From: Streptococcus danieliae
GTDB lineage: Bacteria > Bacillota > Bacilli > Lactobacillales > Streptococcaceae
Direction of reading: 5' to 3'
Length of the DNA stretch: 32,500 nt
Assembly (NCBI RefSeq): GCF_009767945.1
Contig: NZ_WSRS01000005.1
Coordinates: 1 to 32,500 of the forward strand
Numbering within the stretch: the first letter of the stretch is position 1; each line of letters opens with the position of its first letter. The notes beneath the pieces were generated by a model. The model was not told where the DNA came from. It saw only the letters and a program-made list of their open reading frames with translations, and searched no databases. This document shows positions 1-7,237 of the stretch, piece by piece. Both the position numbers and the translations under genes were made by a program.

Positions 1-63
1 TGAAAACAATATGATCCTGTGGTAAGACTGAAGCAATTTCTAGTGGTAAGGTGGTTTGATTTG

Positions 64-72
64 TGTTATAGT
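64..72 (+). promoter_or_regulatory. Possible extended -10 promoter
   Basis: The sequence TGT TATAGT fits an extended -10 element (TGn then a TATAAT-like hexamer). There is no convincing -35. No gene follows; the next feature is the strong terminator at 142-177, so if active it would give an RNA of about 100 nt. This is inference from motif and spacing only. Confidence 0.25.
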
Positions 73-141
73 GAATGTACATGGGATAGCCTTTCTCAGT
101 ATTTTGTCCTAATTATATTGTATCAAGACTATCTCCATAAG

Positions 142-177
142 GCAAAAAGCAACGGCTTTAAAACCGTTGCTTTTTGC
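142..177. terminator. Rho-independent terminator, perfect 14-bp stem
   Basis: Positions 142-155 pair perfectly with 164-177 around an 8-nt loop. The stem base is A/T-rich, giving a T-run on either strand, so it could stop transcription in both directions. It probably ends a transcript entering from the left of the window. The stretch 1-141 holds no convincing gene. Confidence 0.8.
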
Positions 178-186
178 GTTAGTCAG

Positions 187-458
187 AGGGGTTTTTGTCC
201 CAGCCTCGTAGTGCCACCCCCGCAAGGTTGATTAGGTCGGGTTCAGAGTCCTCTCAGCGAGTCAGGAATTGACTCGCTGAGCCTATGATATGGACGAACA
301 TGAAATGTTCGCTATCAAGCGAACGATTGGAGTTTGCTTCGCAAACAAGATTTGGTACTCTCTAACAGCATACAATGCTGTTAGACCCAATCAACTACTG
401 CGTCAAAGGTATTTTGCTAATCATAAAGAGAGAGGCTAGACTTTTGTCCCAGCCTCTC
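187..458. repeat. Large structured intergenic repeat, copy A
   Basis: This region separates the terminator at 142-177 from the uracil permease. Its left module (about 207-238) matches 7104-7135. Its right part, 330-423, is almost identical over 94 bp to the reverse complement of 29208-29301. It contains nested palindromes, including one around ACAGCATACAATGCTGT and one around GTTTGCTTCGCAAAC. The left GTTGATT and right AATCAAC can pair and close a large stem-loop. The element ends in the aggctagac...gtcccagcct hairpin that ends the permease transcript. I see no coding sequence in it. Confidence 0.75.
430..458. terminator. Terminator hairpin after uracil permease
   Basis: GAGAGGCT (430-437) pairs with AGCCTCTC (451-458). 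It lies about 20 bp beyond the permease stop codon. The same aggct-gggac hairpin recurs after polA and prs, so this sequence type is reused as a terminator here. The T-run is weak on the minus strand. Confidence 0.6.
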
Positions 459-477
459 CTCTTACAAAAAGCTCTAG

Positions 478-1767
478 TTATTCAGCCGAATCCTCAGCTG
501 CTGCTGGCAAAACCAGGTTCAAAAAGACACCGACCAAGGCCGCCAAGGCTGTCCCTGAAATAACCAGGTCAGAACCCAACTTCAAGACACCGCCACCGAG
601 GCCCAAGACCAACATGGCACTAGCGATTACAAGGTTGCGGGACTCCATAAAGTTGACCCGAGCTCGAATCAGAACCTTCAAACCGTTGCTGGCAATAACT
701 CCATAAAGCAGGATTGACATCCCTCCCAAAACGGCACTTGGAATAGTCGAAATCAAGGCTGTAAACTTAGAGAAGAAACTCAAACCAATGGCAATCAAGG
801 CCGCATTCCGGATCACCGAAATACTAGCAATTCGGGTCAAACCAACAACCCCGGTATTCTCTCCATAAGTGGTATTGGCAGGACCACCAATAAAGGCTGA
901 AACCGCTGTAGCCACCCCATCTCCAATCAGGGTCCGATTGAGACCTGGTTTTTTCAAGAAATTACGGCCACAAATCTCCCCTAAAACCATGTGGTCTCCG
1001 ATATGTTCTGCAATGGTTACAATCGCAATGGGTAGAATGGCAAAGGCTTCCGGACCAAAGTAAAGCTTGTACTCTTTCAAACCTGCGACTCCTGTTGCAA
1101 ATGGCAGGCTCAGATCCGGCAAGGACAACCAAGCCGCTTCTTGAACTGGGGTAAAGTCAACCATCCCCAAGAAAATAGCTACTACATAACCTCCGACAAT
1201 AGCAATCAGAAACGGAATCACCCGTACAAAGCCTTTTCCCCGTGTTTGGATGGTCACCGCAATCATAAAGCTCACAGCCGCCACCAACATGTTTTTCCAA
1301 TCACCATCGGCCACAAAGCCAGCTGAGGTTACAGCTGTGTTGGCCAGTCCCAAACCGATCACCATAATCATCGGCCCAATTACAATCGGTGGCAAGAGAC
1401 GGTCAATCCAGGCTGTCCCAACCTTTGCAACAATTAAAGAAACCACTACATAAACCAGACCAACCATCATAATCCCGGTTTGTCCAGCACTAATATCTCC
1501 ACCCATTTGTTCCTTGGCAAAAGCCATGGCTGAAATATAGGCAAATGAAGAACCTAGATAGACCGGAACACTAAACTTGGTAGAGATCATATAGATCAGA
1601 GTCCCAATCCCCGAAGCCAGCAATGCAGTCGAAATCGACATCCCTAGTAAAATCGGAACTAGGATCGTCGCTCCAAACATCGCAAAAACGTGTTGCACAC
1701 TCAGGAGCAACCCTTTTGCAGTGTCTGGCTTTTCATGAATATCAAATAACAAACGTTTTTCTGCCAT
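478..1767 (-). CDS. pyrP: Uracil permease, NAT/NCS2 family
   Basis: A 429-aa polytopic membrane protein of the nucleobase-ascorbate transporter (NCS2) family, most like uracil:proton symporters (PyrP/UraA). Family marks are visible. The early 'SVQHVFAMFGATILVP' carries the QH pair. 'AEHIGDH' and 'GENTGVVGLTRI' carry the two glutamates that bind uracil in UraA and the NAT signature. About 12-14 hydrophobic helices span the length. The start is supported by AAAGGGGG just upstream. It stands alone. Uracil, rather than xanthine or guanine, is favoured by the sequence type and by the PyrR-like attenuator in its leader (1849-2010), which implies repression when UMP/UTP is plentiful. The role is import of uracil for pyrimidine salvage. 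Confidence 0.9.
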   Translation of the reverse strand: MAEKRLLFDIHEKPDTAKGLLLSVQHVFAMFGATILVPILLGMSISTALLASGIGTLIYMISTKFSVPVYLGSSFAYISAMAFAKEQMGGDISAGQTGIMMVGLVYVVVSLIVAKVGTAWIDRLLPPIVIGPMIMVIGLGLANTAVTSAGFVADGDWKNMLVAAVSFMIAVTIQTRGKGFVRVIPFLIAIVGGYVVAIFLGMVDFTPVQEAAWLSLPDLSLPFATGVAGLKEYKLYFGPEAFAILPIAIVTIAEHIGDHMVLGEICGRNFLKKPGLNRTLIGDGVATAVSAFIGGPANTTYGENTGVVGLTRIASISVIRNAALIAIGLSFFSKFTALISTIPSAVLGGMSILLYGVIASNGLKVLIRARVNFMESRNLVIASAMLVLGLGGGVLKLGSDLVISGTALAALVGVFLNLVLPAAAEDSAE

Positions 1768-1848
1768 TTTATCCCCCTTTTTGTTCCTATTCTGACGGCA
1801 TCTTGAATCAAAACAGGACGGCGCGTTTTATTTGACTTAGCTTTTTTT

Positions 1849-2010
1849 CAAAAAAAAGCCTCATCATGAAATGAGACTCTGTGGATAGATATTCGATAAA
1901 AATTTCCTCACAAAACAGGACAGAGTCTGGACTCTGCACTACTCTATGATTCTTTGATTCGAAAAGTCCTTAGTAGGCTCTCTGTCCTACCTTAAAAGTC
2001 TTTATTTCGA
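1849..2010 (-). promoter_or_regulatory. PyrR-type transcription attenuator in pyrP leader
   Basis: Read on the minus strand, the roughly 240-nt leader starts with a hairpin whose loop contains GGACAGAGAGCCTAC (plus-strand 1975-1990). This matches the PyrR binding-loop type (cAGAGAGgcu, then AAGG). Next, the segment at 1921-1928 can pair with 1874-1881 (antiterminator). Then comes a terminator, 1858-1864 with 1871-1877, followed by a U-run from 1857-1849. The segment 1874-1881 is shared, so the two structures exclude each other. This is the known architecture for PyrR control of pyr genes. The pairings are seen in sequence; PyrR binding is inferred. Confidence 0.75.
1858..1877 (-). terminator. 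Attenuator terminator of pyrP leader
   Basis: GTCTCAT (minus strand, 1877-1871) pairs with ATGAGGC (1864-1858) around a 6-nt loop and is followed by a run of U. It lies inside the pyrP leader about 90 nt before the start codon. Confidence 0.75.
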
Positions 2011-2016
2011 ATATTA

Positions 2017-2045
2017 ATTCTACCACATCTAGTGGATTTATACAA
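2017..2045 (-). promoter_or_regulatory. Promoter of pyrP
   Basis: On the minus strand: -35 TTGTAT (2045-2040), 17-bp spacer, -10 TAGAAT (2022-2017). Transcription would begin near 2010, directly at the foot of the PyrR hairpin, which supports both calls. Confidence 0.7.
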
Positions 2046-2059
2046 GTTTCCTGCTCCGT

Positions 2060-2078
2060 CGAGTTTCAAAGAAACTCG
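2060..2078. terminator. Weak hairpin after the first acyltransferase
   Basis: CGAGTTTC (2060-2067) pairs with GAAACTCG (2071-2078) around a 3-nt loop, between the acyltransferase stop and the pyrP promoter. No clear T-run follows, so termination is only probable. Confidence 0.4.
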
Positions 2079-2095
2079 GTTATAGCAAGAGCACC

Positions 2096-3916
2096 TTACT
2101 TAGCTGGCTTGGCTTGAGCTGCTTCAACAGCTTGGCGAACGGTTTCGGCGTAAATCTTGGCCCCTACCTGGATGGCTTCACCAGTGCCACCGAAGTGGAT
2201 ATTGTCACTATCTTCCCACATTTCAGGATGGTTGAGAGAGACCTTGTGCCAATCTGCCAGAGTAATAAAGGAATGTTTGCGAGCTAATTTCAGTTCATAC
2301 TTCCAGGTTTCTTCTGCGGTTGCCTCGACGTACTGATCGGAATTTCCGTCATAAGGGGTTACGAGGACTAGGCGGTGGCCTTTAGGGAGATCCTTAATAA
2401 TGCCGTCCAATTCTTCTTTATAATTGCTCACGATATTAACCCCAATCCCTAGAACAACCGTTTTACCTAGGATGCCGGCTTGGGCCTGAGCATTCATAAT
2501 CGCACGCGCCTGGGTCAGGTTCCGGCTACCGGCGGCATCAATATTTCCATCCGGGAAGACCTGATTGAGTTGTGTATTGGCCCGCAAGGCAACAGAGTCC
2601 CCAATGAGTGAGAGACCACCAGGAACTGAAAGACTCTCAATTTCCGGTTCAGCTTCCTGCTTGGCCAAACGCGCTGTCGGATTCACCTGATAATATAGCC
2701 GTTCTAAGCCCTGGGCCGATTGGGCCATATTGTTGGCCGCCATGTCCCGCGCAAAATTGGTCATCACCGGTGCCTGATAAAGGCGAACCCCACTGGCGGT
2801 CACAAAACCAACCAAGACCAAGACCATAATCATTCGGGCCGACTTATTGAAGTGCTGCCGTCCTGCCAGAATCGGTTCCACAATGTAAAAAGAAAAAGCG
2901 GCAAAGGTGTAAGAAAGAAGGACTGTGAGGAAAACCGCTTGCCAGTGTACCAATTGATCCTTAAAGATACTGTAGAGCGGCCAGTGGAAAAGATAGACCC
3001 CATAGGAAGTATCAGCCAAAAAAGTCAACCAAGCAGGTTCTGCCACATCTGGCAACTGATTGTGGAGCAGGCGCAGACTGCGAATCAGAACCGTTGCCGC
3101 CAGAGCCGCCAAGGCTAGCCCCCCAAGATAGGTGATATGCTGGTCAAAGCGCAAGCCGATCAACAAACCAGTCAGAATGACCACACCTAGCAAGCTTCCC
3201 AGGATAATTCCCGGCCAGTTGGAATGTTCCAAACGCTTTTCAAAGGACAGAGATAGCGAGGAGACACCGGTCATAGCCGCTAATAAACTTCCAAAAAAGA
3301 AAGGAAAGAGGTGACTGAGACTGGCAAAATAAAGCATAGATGGACTGGCTCCCAACAAGAGCCCCAAGACCATAGTCCCATAAGACACTACAAGAAGCGG
3401 CAAGGACAAGGTGATGACGCTACCTCGGAACTGCGATGTGTTCCGCGATCGCTTGGCCAGACGATACAAAAGGAAGGACCAAAGCAAGTAGAAATGAACC
3501 TCCACCGCCAAACTCCAATTGTGGACAAAGAGATGGGGGATAAACTGATCCTCGTAGTTCCCACCCGTCAGCATCTCATAGAGGTTGGTCACGTAACCCA
3601 AAACTCCTGCGACTTGCGTTGGGAGATCTGCTACATATTCTAGACGAACCAACCAGGTCAAGGGCAGGGCCACCAAAAGCATCAGCACAACTGGCGGCAC
3701 AATCCGATACAAACGCCGCCGCAGAAAGGCCTGCATATCCACCTGACCTGTTCGGTCTACTTCATCAATCATCAAAGCGGTAATCAGAAAGCCTGAGAAG
3801 GTGAAAAAGACATCCACTCCAACAAAACCACCTGGGAAATACTTAGGGTAAAAATGGTATAGTAAAACCCACAACAAGCCTAAGACCCGCACGCATGAAA
3901 ACCAGCGTATCCGCAT
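2096..3916 (-). CDS. OatA-like O-acetyltransferase (acyltransferase 3 + SGNH domain)
   Basis: A 606-aa protein with two parts. Residues 1 to about 370 are a multi-helix acyltransferase-3 membrane domain, with 'FTFSGFLITALMI' early and 'HNWSLAVEVHFYLLW' near 135. Residues about 430-600 form an extracellular SGNH esterase-fold domain. The visible triad is Ser441 in GDS, Asp571 and His574 in 'DNIHFGG'. This is the layout of OatA, which moves acetyl groups to the C6-OH of MurNAc in peptidoglycan and gives lysozyme resistance; other surface glycans are possible substrates. The start follows TAGGAG. It has its own promoter at 4049-4077. A close paralogue of 599 aa lies at 18666-20465, so which one is the true peptidoglycan OatA cannot be decided here. 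Confidence 0.88.
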   Translation of the reverse strand: MRIRWFSCVRVLGLLWVLLYHFYPKYFPGGFVGVDVFFTFSGFLITALMIDEVDRTGQVDMQAFLRRRLYRIVPPVVLMLLVALPLTWLVRLEYVADLPTQVAGVLGYVTNLYEMLTGGNYEDQFIPHLFVHNWSLAVEVHFYLLWSFLLYRLAKRSRNTSQFRGSVITLSLPLLVVSYGTMVLGLLLGASPSMLYFASLSHLFPFFFGSLLAAMTGVSSLSLSFEKRLEHSNWPGIILGSLLGVVILTGLLIGLRFDQHITYLGGLALAALAATVLIRSLRLLHNQLPDVAEPAWLTFLADTSYGVYLFHWPLYSIFKDQLVHWQAVFLTVLLSYTFAAFSFYIVEPILAGRQHFNKSARMIMVLVLVGFVTASGVRLYQAPVMTNFARDMAANNMAQSAQGLERLYYQVNPTARLAKQEAEPEIESLSVPGGLSLIGDSVALRANTQLNQVFPDGNIDAAGSRNLTQARAIMNAQAQAGILGKTVVLGIGVNIVSNYKEELDGIIKDLPKGHRLVLVTPYDGNSDQYVEATAEETWKYELKLARKHSFITLADWHKVSLNHPEMWEDSDNIHFGGTGEAIQVGAKIYAETVRQAVEAAQAKPAK

Positions 3917-4048
3917 AATAACTCCTAATATATCTTTAAAATCATACTACTCGAATAAGACAAAAAATGACGAGGAAAACCGACGAAGGTTTAACTAAAG
4001 TCAGATTTTGAAAGTAAATAAGTATAACTAAACATTTCCTTTTTTACC

Positions 4049-4077
4049 ATTATATCGTAAATACAGATACATTCCAA
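4049..4077 (-). promoter_or_regulatory. Promoter of the first OatA-like gene
   Basis: Minus strand: -35 TTGGAA (4077-4072), 17-bp spacer, -10 TATAAT (4054-4049). It lies just past the tgt terminator and would give a leader of about 125 nt. No known regulatory RNA was recognised in that leader. Confidence 0.65.
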
Positions 4078-4084
4078 ATAGAGC

Positions 4085-4114
4085 AAAAACCAGGCTACTC
4101 GGAACCTGGTTTTT
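4085..4114. terminator. Terminator after tgt
   Basis: AAAAACCAGG (4085-4094) pairs with CCTGGTTTTT (4105-4114), with T-runs on both strands. It begins 9 bp after the tgt stop codon. Confidence 0.88.
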
Positions 4115-4122
4115 TTTTACAA

Positions 4123-5277
<1,155 letters not shown>

Positions 5278-5307
5278 CTAGGAAAAACAGTCCTAGTTCT
5301 GACCCCT

Positions 5308-5336
5308 ATTGTAGCAAAAAGCCCCTCCCTTGTCAC
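5308..5336 (-). promoter_or_regulatory. Promoter of tgt
   Basis: Minus strand: -35-like GTGACA (5336-5331), 17-bp spacer, extended -10 TGC TACAAT (hexamer 5313-5308). The leader is about 35 nt and contains the GGAAGGAG ribosome site. Confidence 0.55.
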
Positions 5337-5417
5337 AATCGATTTCCTTGTATCCAGCTTCACTTAAATTGTCTAAAAATTAGAATCGTGCAACTTTTTT
5401 CAGACACTGATAATTGC

Positions 5418-5446
5418 TTGACTCCGTTATTTAGAATGATTATAAT
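5418..5446 (+). promoter_or_regulatory. Promoter of dpr with overlapping PerR box
   Basis: -35 TTGACT (5418-5423), exactly 17 bp, -10 TATAAT (5441-5446). The 15-mer TTAGAATGATTATAA at 5431-5445 matches the PerR box TTATAATNATTATAA with one mismatch and overlaps the -10, as expected for a repressor. This predicts peroxide-inducible expression of dpr by PerR. The perR gene itself is not in the window. Confidence 0.85.
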
Positions 5447-5477
5447 TTATTTAGAAAAACAAAAAGGAGAACTTCTT

Positions 5478-5945
5478 ATGAACAACACTATTTCTGTTCT
5501 GAACCAAACCGTCGCTGACCTCTACACTGCTCGCATCGCTCTCCACCAACTCCACTGGTATATGCGTGGAGCTGGTTTCATGGTTTGGCATCCAAAAATG
5601 GACAAATACATGGACGCTATCGATGGTACCTTGGATGAAATGAGTGAGCGCCTCATCACTCTCGGTGGCCAACCTTACTCAACCCTAACTGAATTTCTAC
5701 AACACTCTAAAATCGAAGAACTTCCAGGTCAATTCAAATCTGTTGAAGAAAGCCTAACACGTGTGATCGACATCTTCAGCTACCTAACTGAACTTTTCCA
5801 AGCAGGACTAGATGTTACTGACGAAGAAGGAGACGATGTGACCAACGGTCTCTACGCAGATGCCAAAGGTGACTTCGAAAAAACTATCTGGATGCTCTCT
5901 GCTGAACTTGGCCTCGCTCCACAACTCGCCAACAAAGAAGCCTAA
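5478..5945 (+). CDS. dpr: Dps-family peroxide resistance protein (Dpr)
   Basis: A 155-aa ferritin-like protein that should assemble into a 12-subunit shell, oxidise and store iron, and so limit Fenton damage. Ferroxidase residues fall at His26, His38, Asp53 and Glu57, with spacings 12, 15 and 4 as in E. coli Dps (51/63/78/82). I chose ATG 5478 because AAGGAG lies at 5463-5468 and because an upstream in-frame extension would run through the promoter. It is monocistronic, between a PerR-type promoter and a strong terminator. Streptococci lack catalase, and Dpr is their known peroxide defence. Confidence 0.95.
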   Translation: MNNTISVLNQTVADLYTARIALHQLHWYMRGAGFMVWHPKMDKYMDAIDGTLDEMSERLITLGGQPYSTLTEFLQHSKIEELPGQFKSVEESLTRVIDIFSYLTELFQAGLDVTDEEGDDVTNGLYADAKGDFEKTIWMLSAELGLAPQLANKEA

Positions 5946-5960
5946 CACTCATTTAATTTC

Positions 5961-5993
5961 AAAAGACTCTCGAATTTAATCCGAGAGTCTTTT
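5961..5993. terminator. Terminator between dpr and the CoA-binding gene
   Basis: AAAAGACTCTCG (5961-5972) pairs perfectly with CGAGAGTCTTTT (5982-5993) around a 9-nt loop. The A/T ends let it serve dpr on the plus strand and the converging gene on the minus strand. Confidence 0.88.
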
Positions 5994-6028
5994 TACATAT
6001 TTTAGAATAGGCAACTCACAACCTCTAC

Positions 6029-6460
6029 TCAGAGAGCGTGAGGATCCACCAGTAACTGGTGATCTACTTTAATACAGCGGTCCATCACGATTTCCTGGAT
6101 CCCAGCCTGGGTCAGCAGATCCAAGGCTTCTTGACTAAATAAGCCCTGTTGAGCCCAAAAAACTTTGGCTTCGGCTTTTAAAAAGTCCGTAGCAACAGCC
6201 GGTAAAAACTCACTGCGACGAAACACATCCACAATATCAACAGGGAAGGGAAGACTTTCCAAGCTTGGGTAGACCTGTTCCCCTAAAATTTGCTGGTCCA
6301 CAGCCCGTGGATTAACTGGTACAATGCGGTAACCCTGATCTTGCAGGTATCGGGCCACCCGATGGCTAGTCGCCTCTTCTCGCGGAGAAAGTCCAACAAC
6401 TGCGATTGTCTTACTTTCCTCCAGAATTTTTTTGAGCCCGGCAGAATCTCTTACAAGCAT
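6029..6460 (-). CDS. CoA-binding domain protein (YccU/COG1832-like)
   Basis: A 143-aa single-domain protein with the Rossmann-like CoA-binding fold. The dinucleotide-type turn 'IAVVGLSPREEATSHRVARYL' is near residues 18-38, followed by 'RIVPVNPRA' and 'VDIVDVFRR', as in the YccU family. Biochemical role is unknown in the family. CGGAGG precedes the ATG. It starts one base after the stop of the DUF2200-like gene upstream (stop 6462-6464), so the two should be translationally coupled. In related streptococci this gene usually follows polA, and it does so here after an inserted 425-bp non-coding stretch and one extra gene. Confidence 0.85.
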   Translation of the reverse strand: MLVRDSAGLKKILEESKTIAVVGLSPREEATSHRVARYLQDQGYRIVPVNPRAVDQQILGEQVYPSLESLPFPVDIVDVFRRSEFLPAVATDFLKAEAKVFWAQQGLFSQEALDLLTQAGIQEIVMDRCIKVDHQLLVDPHAL

Positions 6461-6461
6461 C

Positions 6462-6809
6462 TTAAGACCTCCGTATTTTCTCTAGGGGACGGCCTTTAGC
6501 CAGCTCGTCCACCAGCTTATCGGTAATGCGAATTTGTTTCATCAAAGGATCCGTTAATTCTTGAATCTTAACCCCACAAATGGTCCCCGTAACACCAGTT
6601 GCCGCTAGATTCCAGGCAGGACATTGGTTGTAAAAATCAGCTACGGTTCGAGTTTCAGGTCCCTGCTGGACTTGCTCAGGACTATAACCGGTTAGCCAAG
6701 TTAACACCTGATCCAACTCATCTTGCGTTCTCGCTTTGCGCTCTACTTTATTCAGATAAGCTTGATAAATCCCCATCCAGCTCATCTGATCAATGGTTTT
6801 TCGCGGCAT
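6462..6809 (-). CDS. DUF2200-like protein
   Basis: A 115-aa cytoplasmic protein of unknown function. It has the family pattern of an N-terminal 'MSWMGIYQAYLNKVERKARTQ', then 'WLTGY', a central 'ICGVKIQELTDPLMKQIR' and a C-terminal 'LVDELAKGRPLEKI', which I recognise from DUF2200 proteins. Length fits the family. The reading frame also allows GTG at 6812, but AAAGGAGG lies only 3 nt before that codon and 6 nt before the ATG at 6809, so ATG is preferred. It sits upstream of and almost touching the CoA-binding gene. Confidence 0.75.
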   Translation of the reverse strand: MPRKTIDQMSWMGIYQAYLNKVERKARTQDELDQVLTWLTGYSPEQVQQGPETRTVADFYNQCPAWNLAATGVTGTICGVKIQELTDPLMKQIRITDKLVDELAKGRPLEKIRRS

Positions 6810-6941
6810 CACTGACCTCCTTTGTTTCTAAACTGCAAATCTCTTCTATCCCAAAAACCTAATACCCGAAAAGAACCTATTCCATCATCTATTCGATGCT
6901 CACTCCCCTGACTATCTTCGCTCTCACGTTTCTAGGCCAGG

Positions 6942-6971
6942 TTCCAACAGTCTCTCCCCAGACTGTTGGAA
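6942..6971. repeat. Perfect 12-bp stem-loop
   Basis: TTCCAACAGTCT (6942-6953) pairs with AGACTGTTGGAA (6960-6971), loop 6 nt. It lies in the 425-bp non-coding gap between polA and the DUF2200-like gene. No T-run follows, so it is not a typical terminator. Confidence 0.7.
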
Positions 6972-7008
6972 TCCACTGGACTAGCCTCGCTCCCTTATTT
7001 GTAGGCTC

Positions 7009-7041
7009 GGGTGGAAAAGGTCTGGGAGACCTTTTCCACCC
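7009..7041. repeat. Perfect 15-bp stem-loop
   Basis: GGGTGGAAAAGGTCT (7009-7023) pairs with AGACCTTTTCCACCC (7027-7041) around a 3-nt loop. It is 37 bp from the hairpin at 6942-6971. Both stems are G/C-ended and lack a T-run. Function unknown; possibly an RNA processing or transcription-stop structure in the polA downstream region. Confidence 0.7.
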
Positions 7042-7068
7042 CCTAATTTAATACAAAGCTCGTGATGG

Positions 7069-7236
7069 GAGTGGGACAGAACTAAATTTGAAAAAATTTA
7101 GTTCGTAGTCCCACCCCCGCAAGGCTGATTAGGTCCTCTTCCGAGCTTGAAAAGCGAACGAAGAGGCCAATCAGCTACTGCGTCAAAGGCATTTTATTAA
7201 CCAAAGTCAATAAGGCTAGACTTTTGTCCCAGCCTC
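7069..7236. repeat. Large structured intergenic repeat, copy B
   Basis: It shares the left module of copy A (7104-7135; ...CCACCCCCGCAAGG) and the right module (about 7168-7236; CTACTGCGTCAAAGG then the aggctagac...gtcccagcct hairpin). The left GCTGATT pairs with AATCAGC. In copy A the same pair is GTTGATT with AATCAAC, a compensatory change. An extra hairpin, GAACTAAATTT with AAATTTAGTTC, lies at its left end. The right end abuts the polA stop and supplies a terminator. No coding sequence seen in 6830-7237. Confidence 0.75.
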
Positions 7237-7237
7237 A

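Noticed and set aside
1780-2030. Guanine/xanthine riboswitch before the permease
   Set aside because: The conserved purine aptamer loops are absent; the leader fits a PyrR attenuator and the protein fits a uracil carrier.
3311-3643. 110-aa open frame opposite the first acyltransferase
   Set aside because: Antisense shadow of a clear conserved gene, no SD, no recognisable protein.
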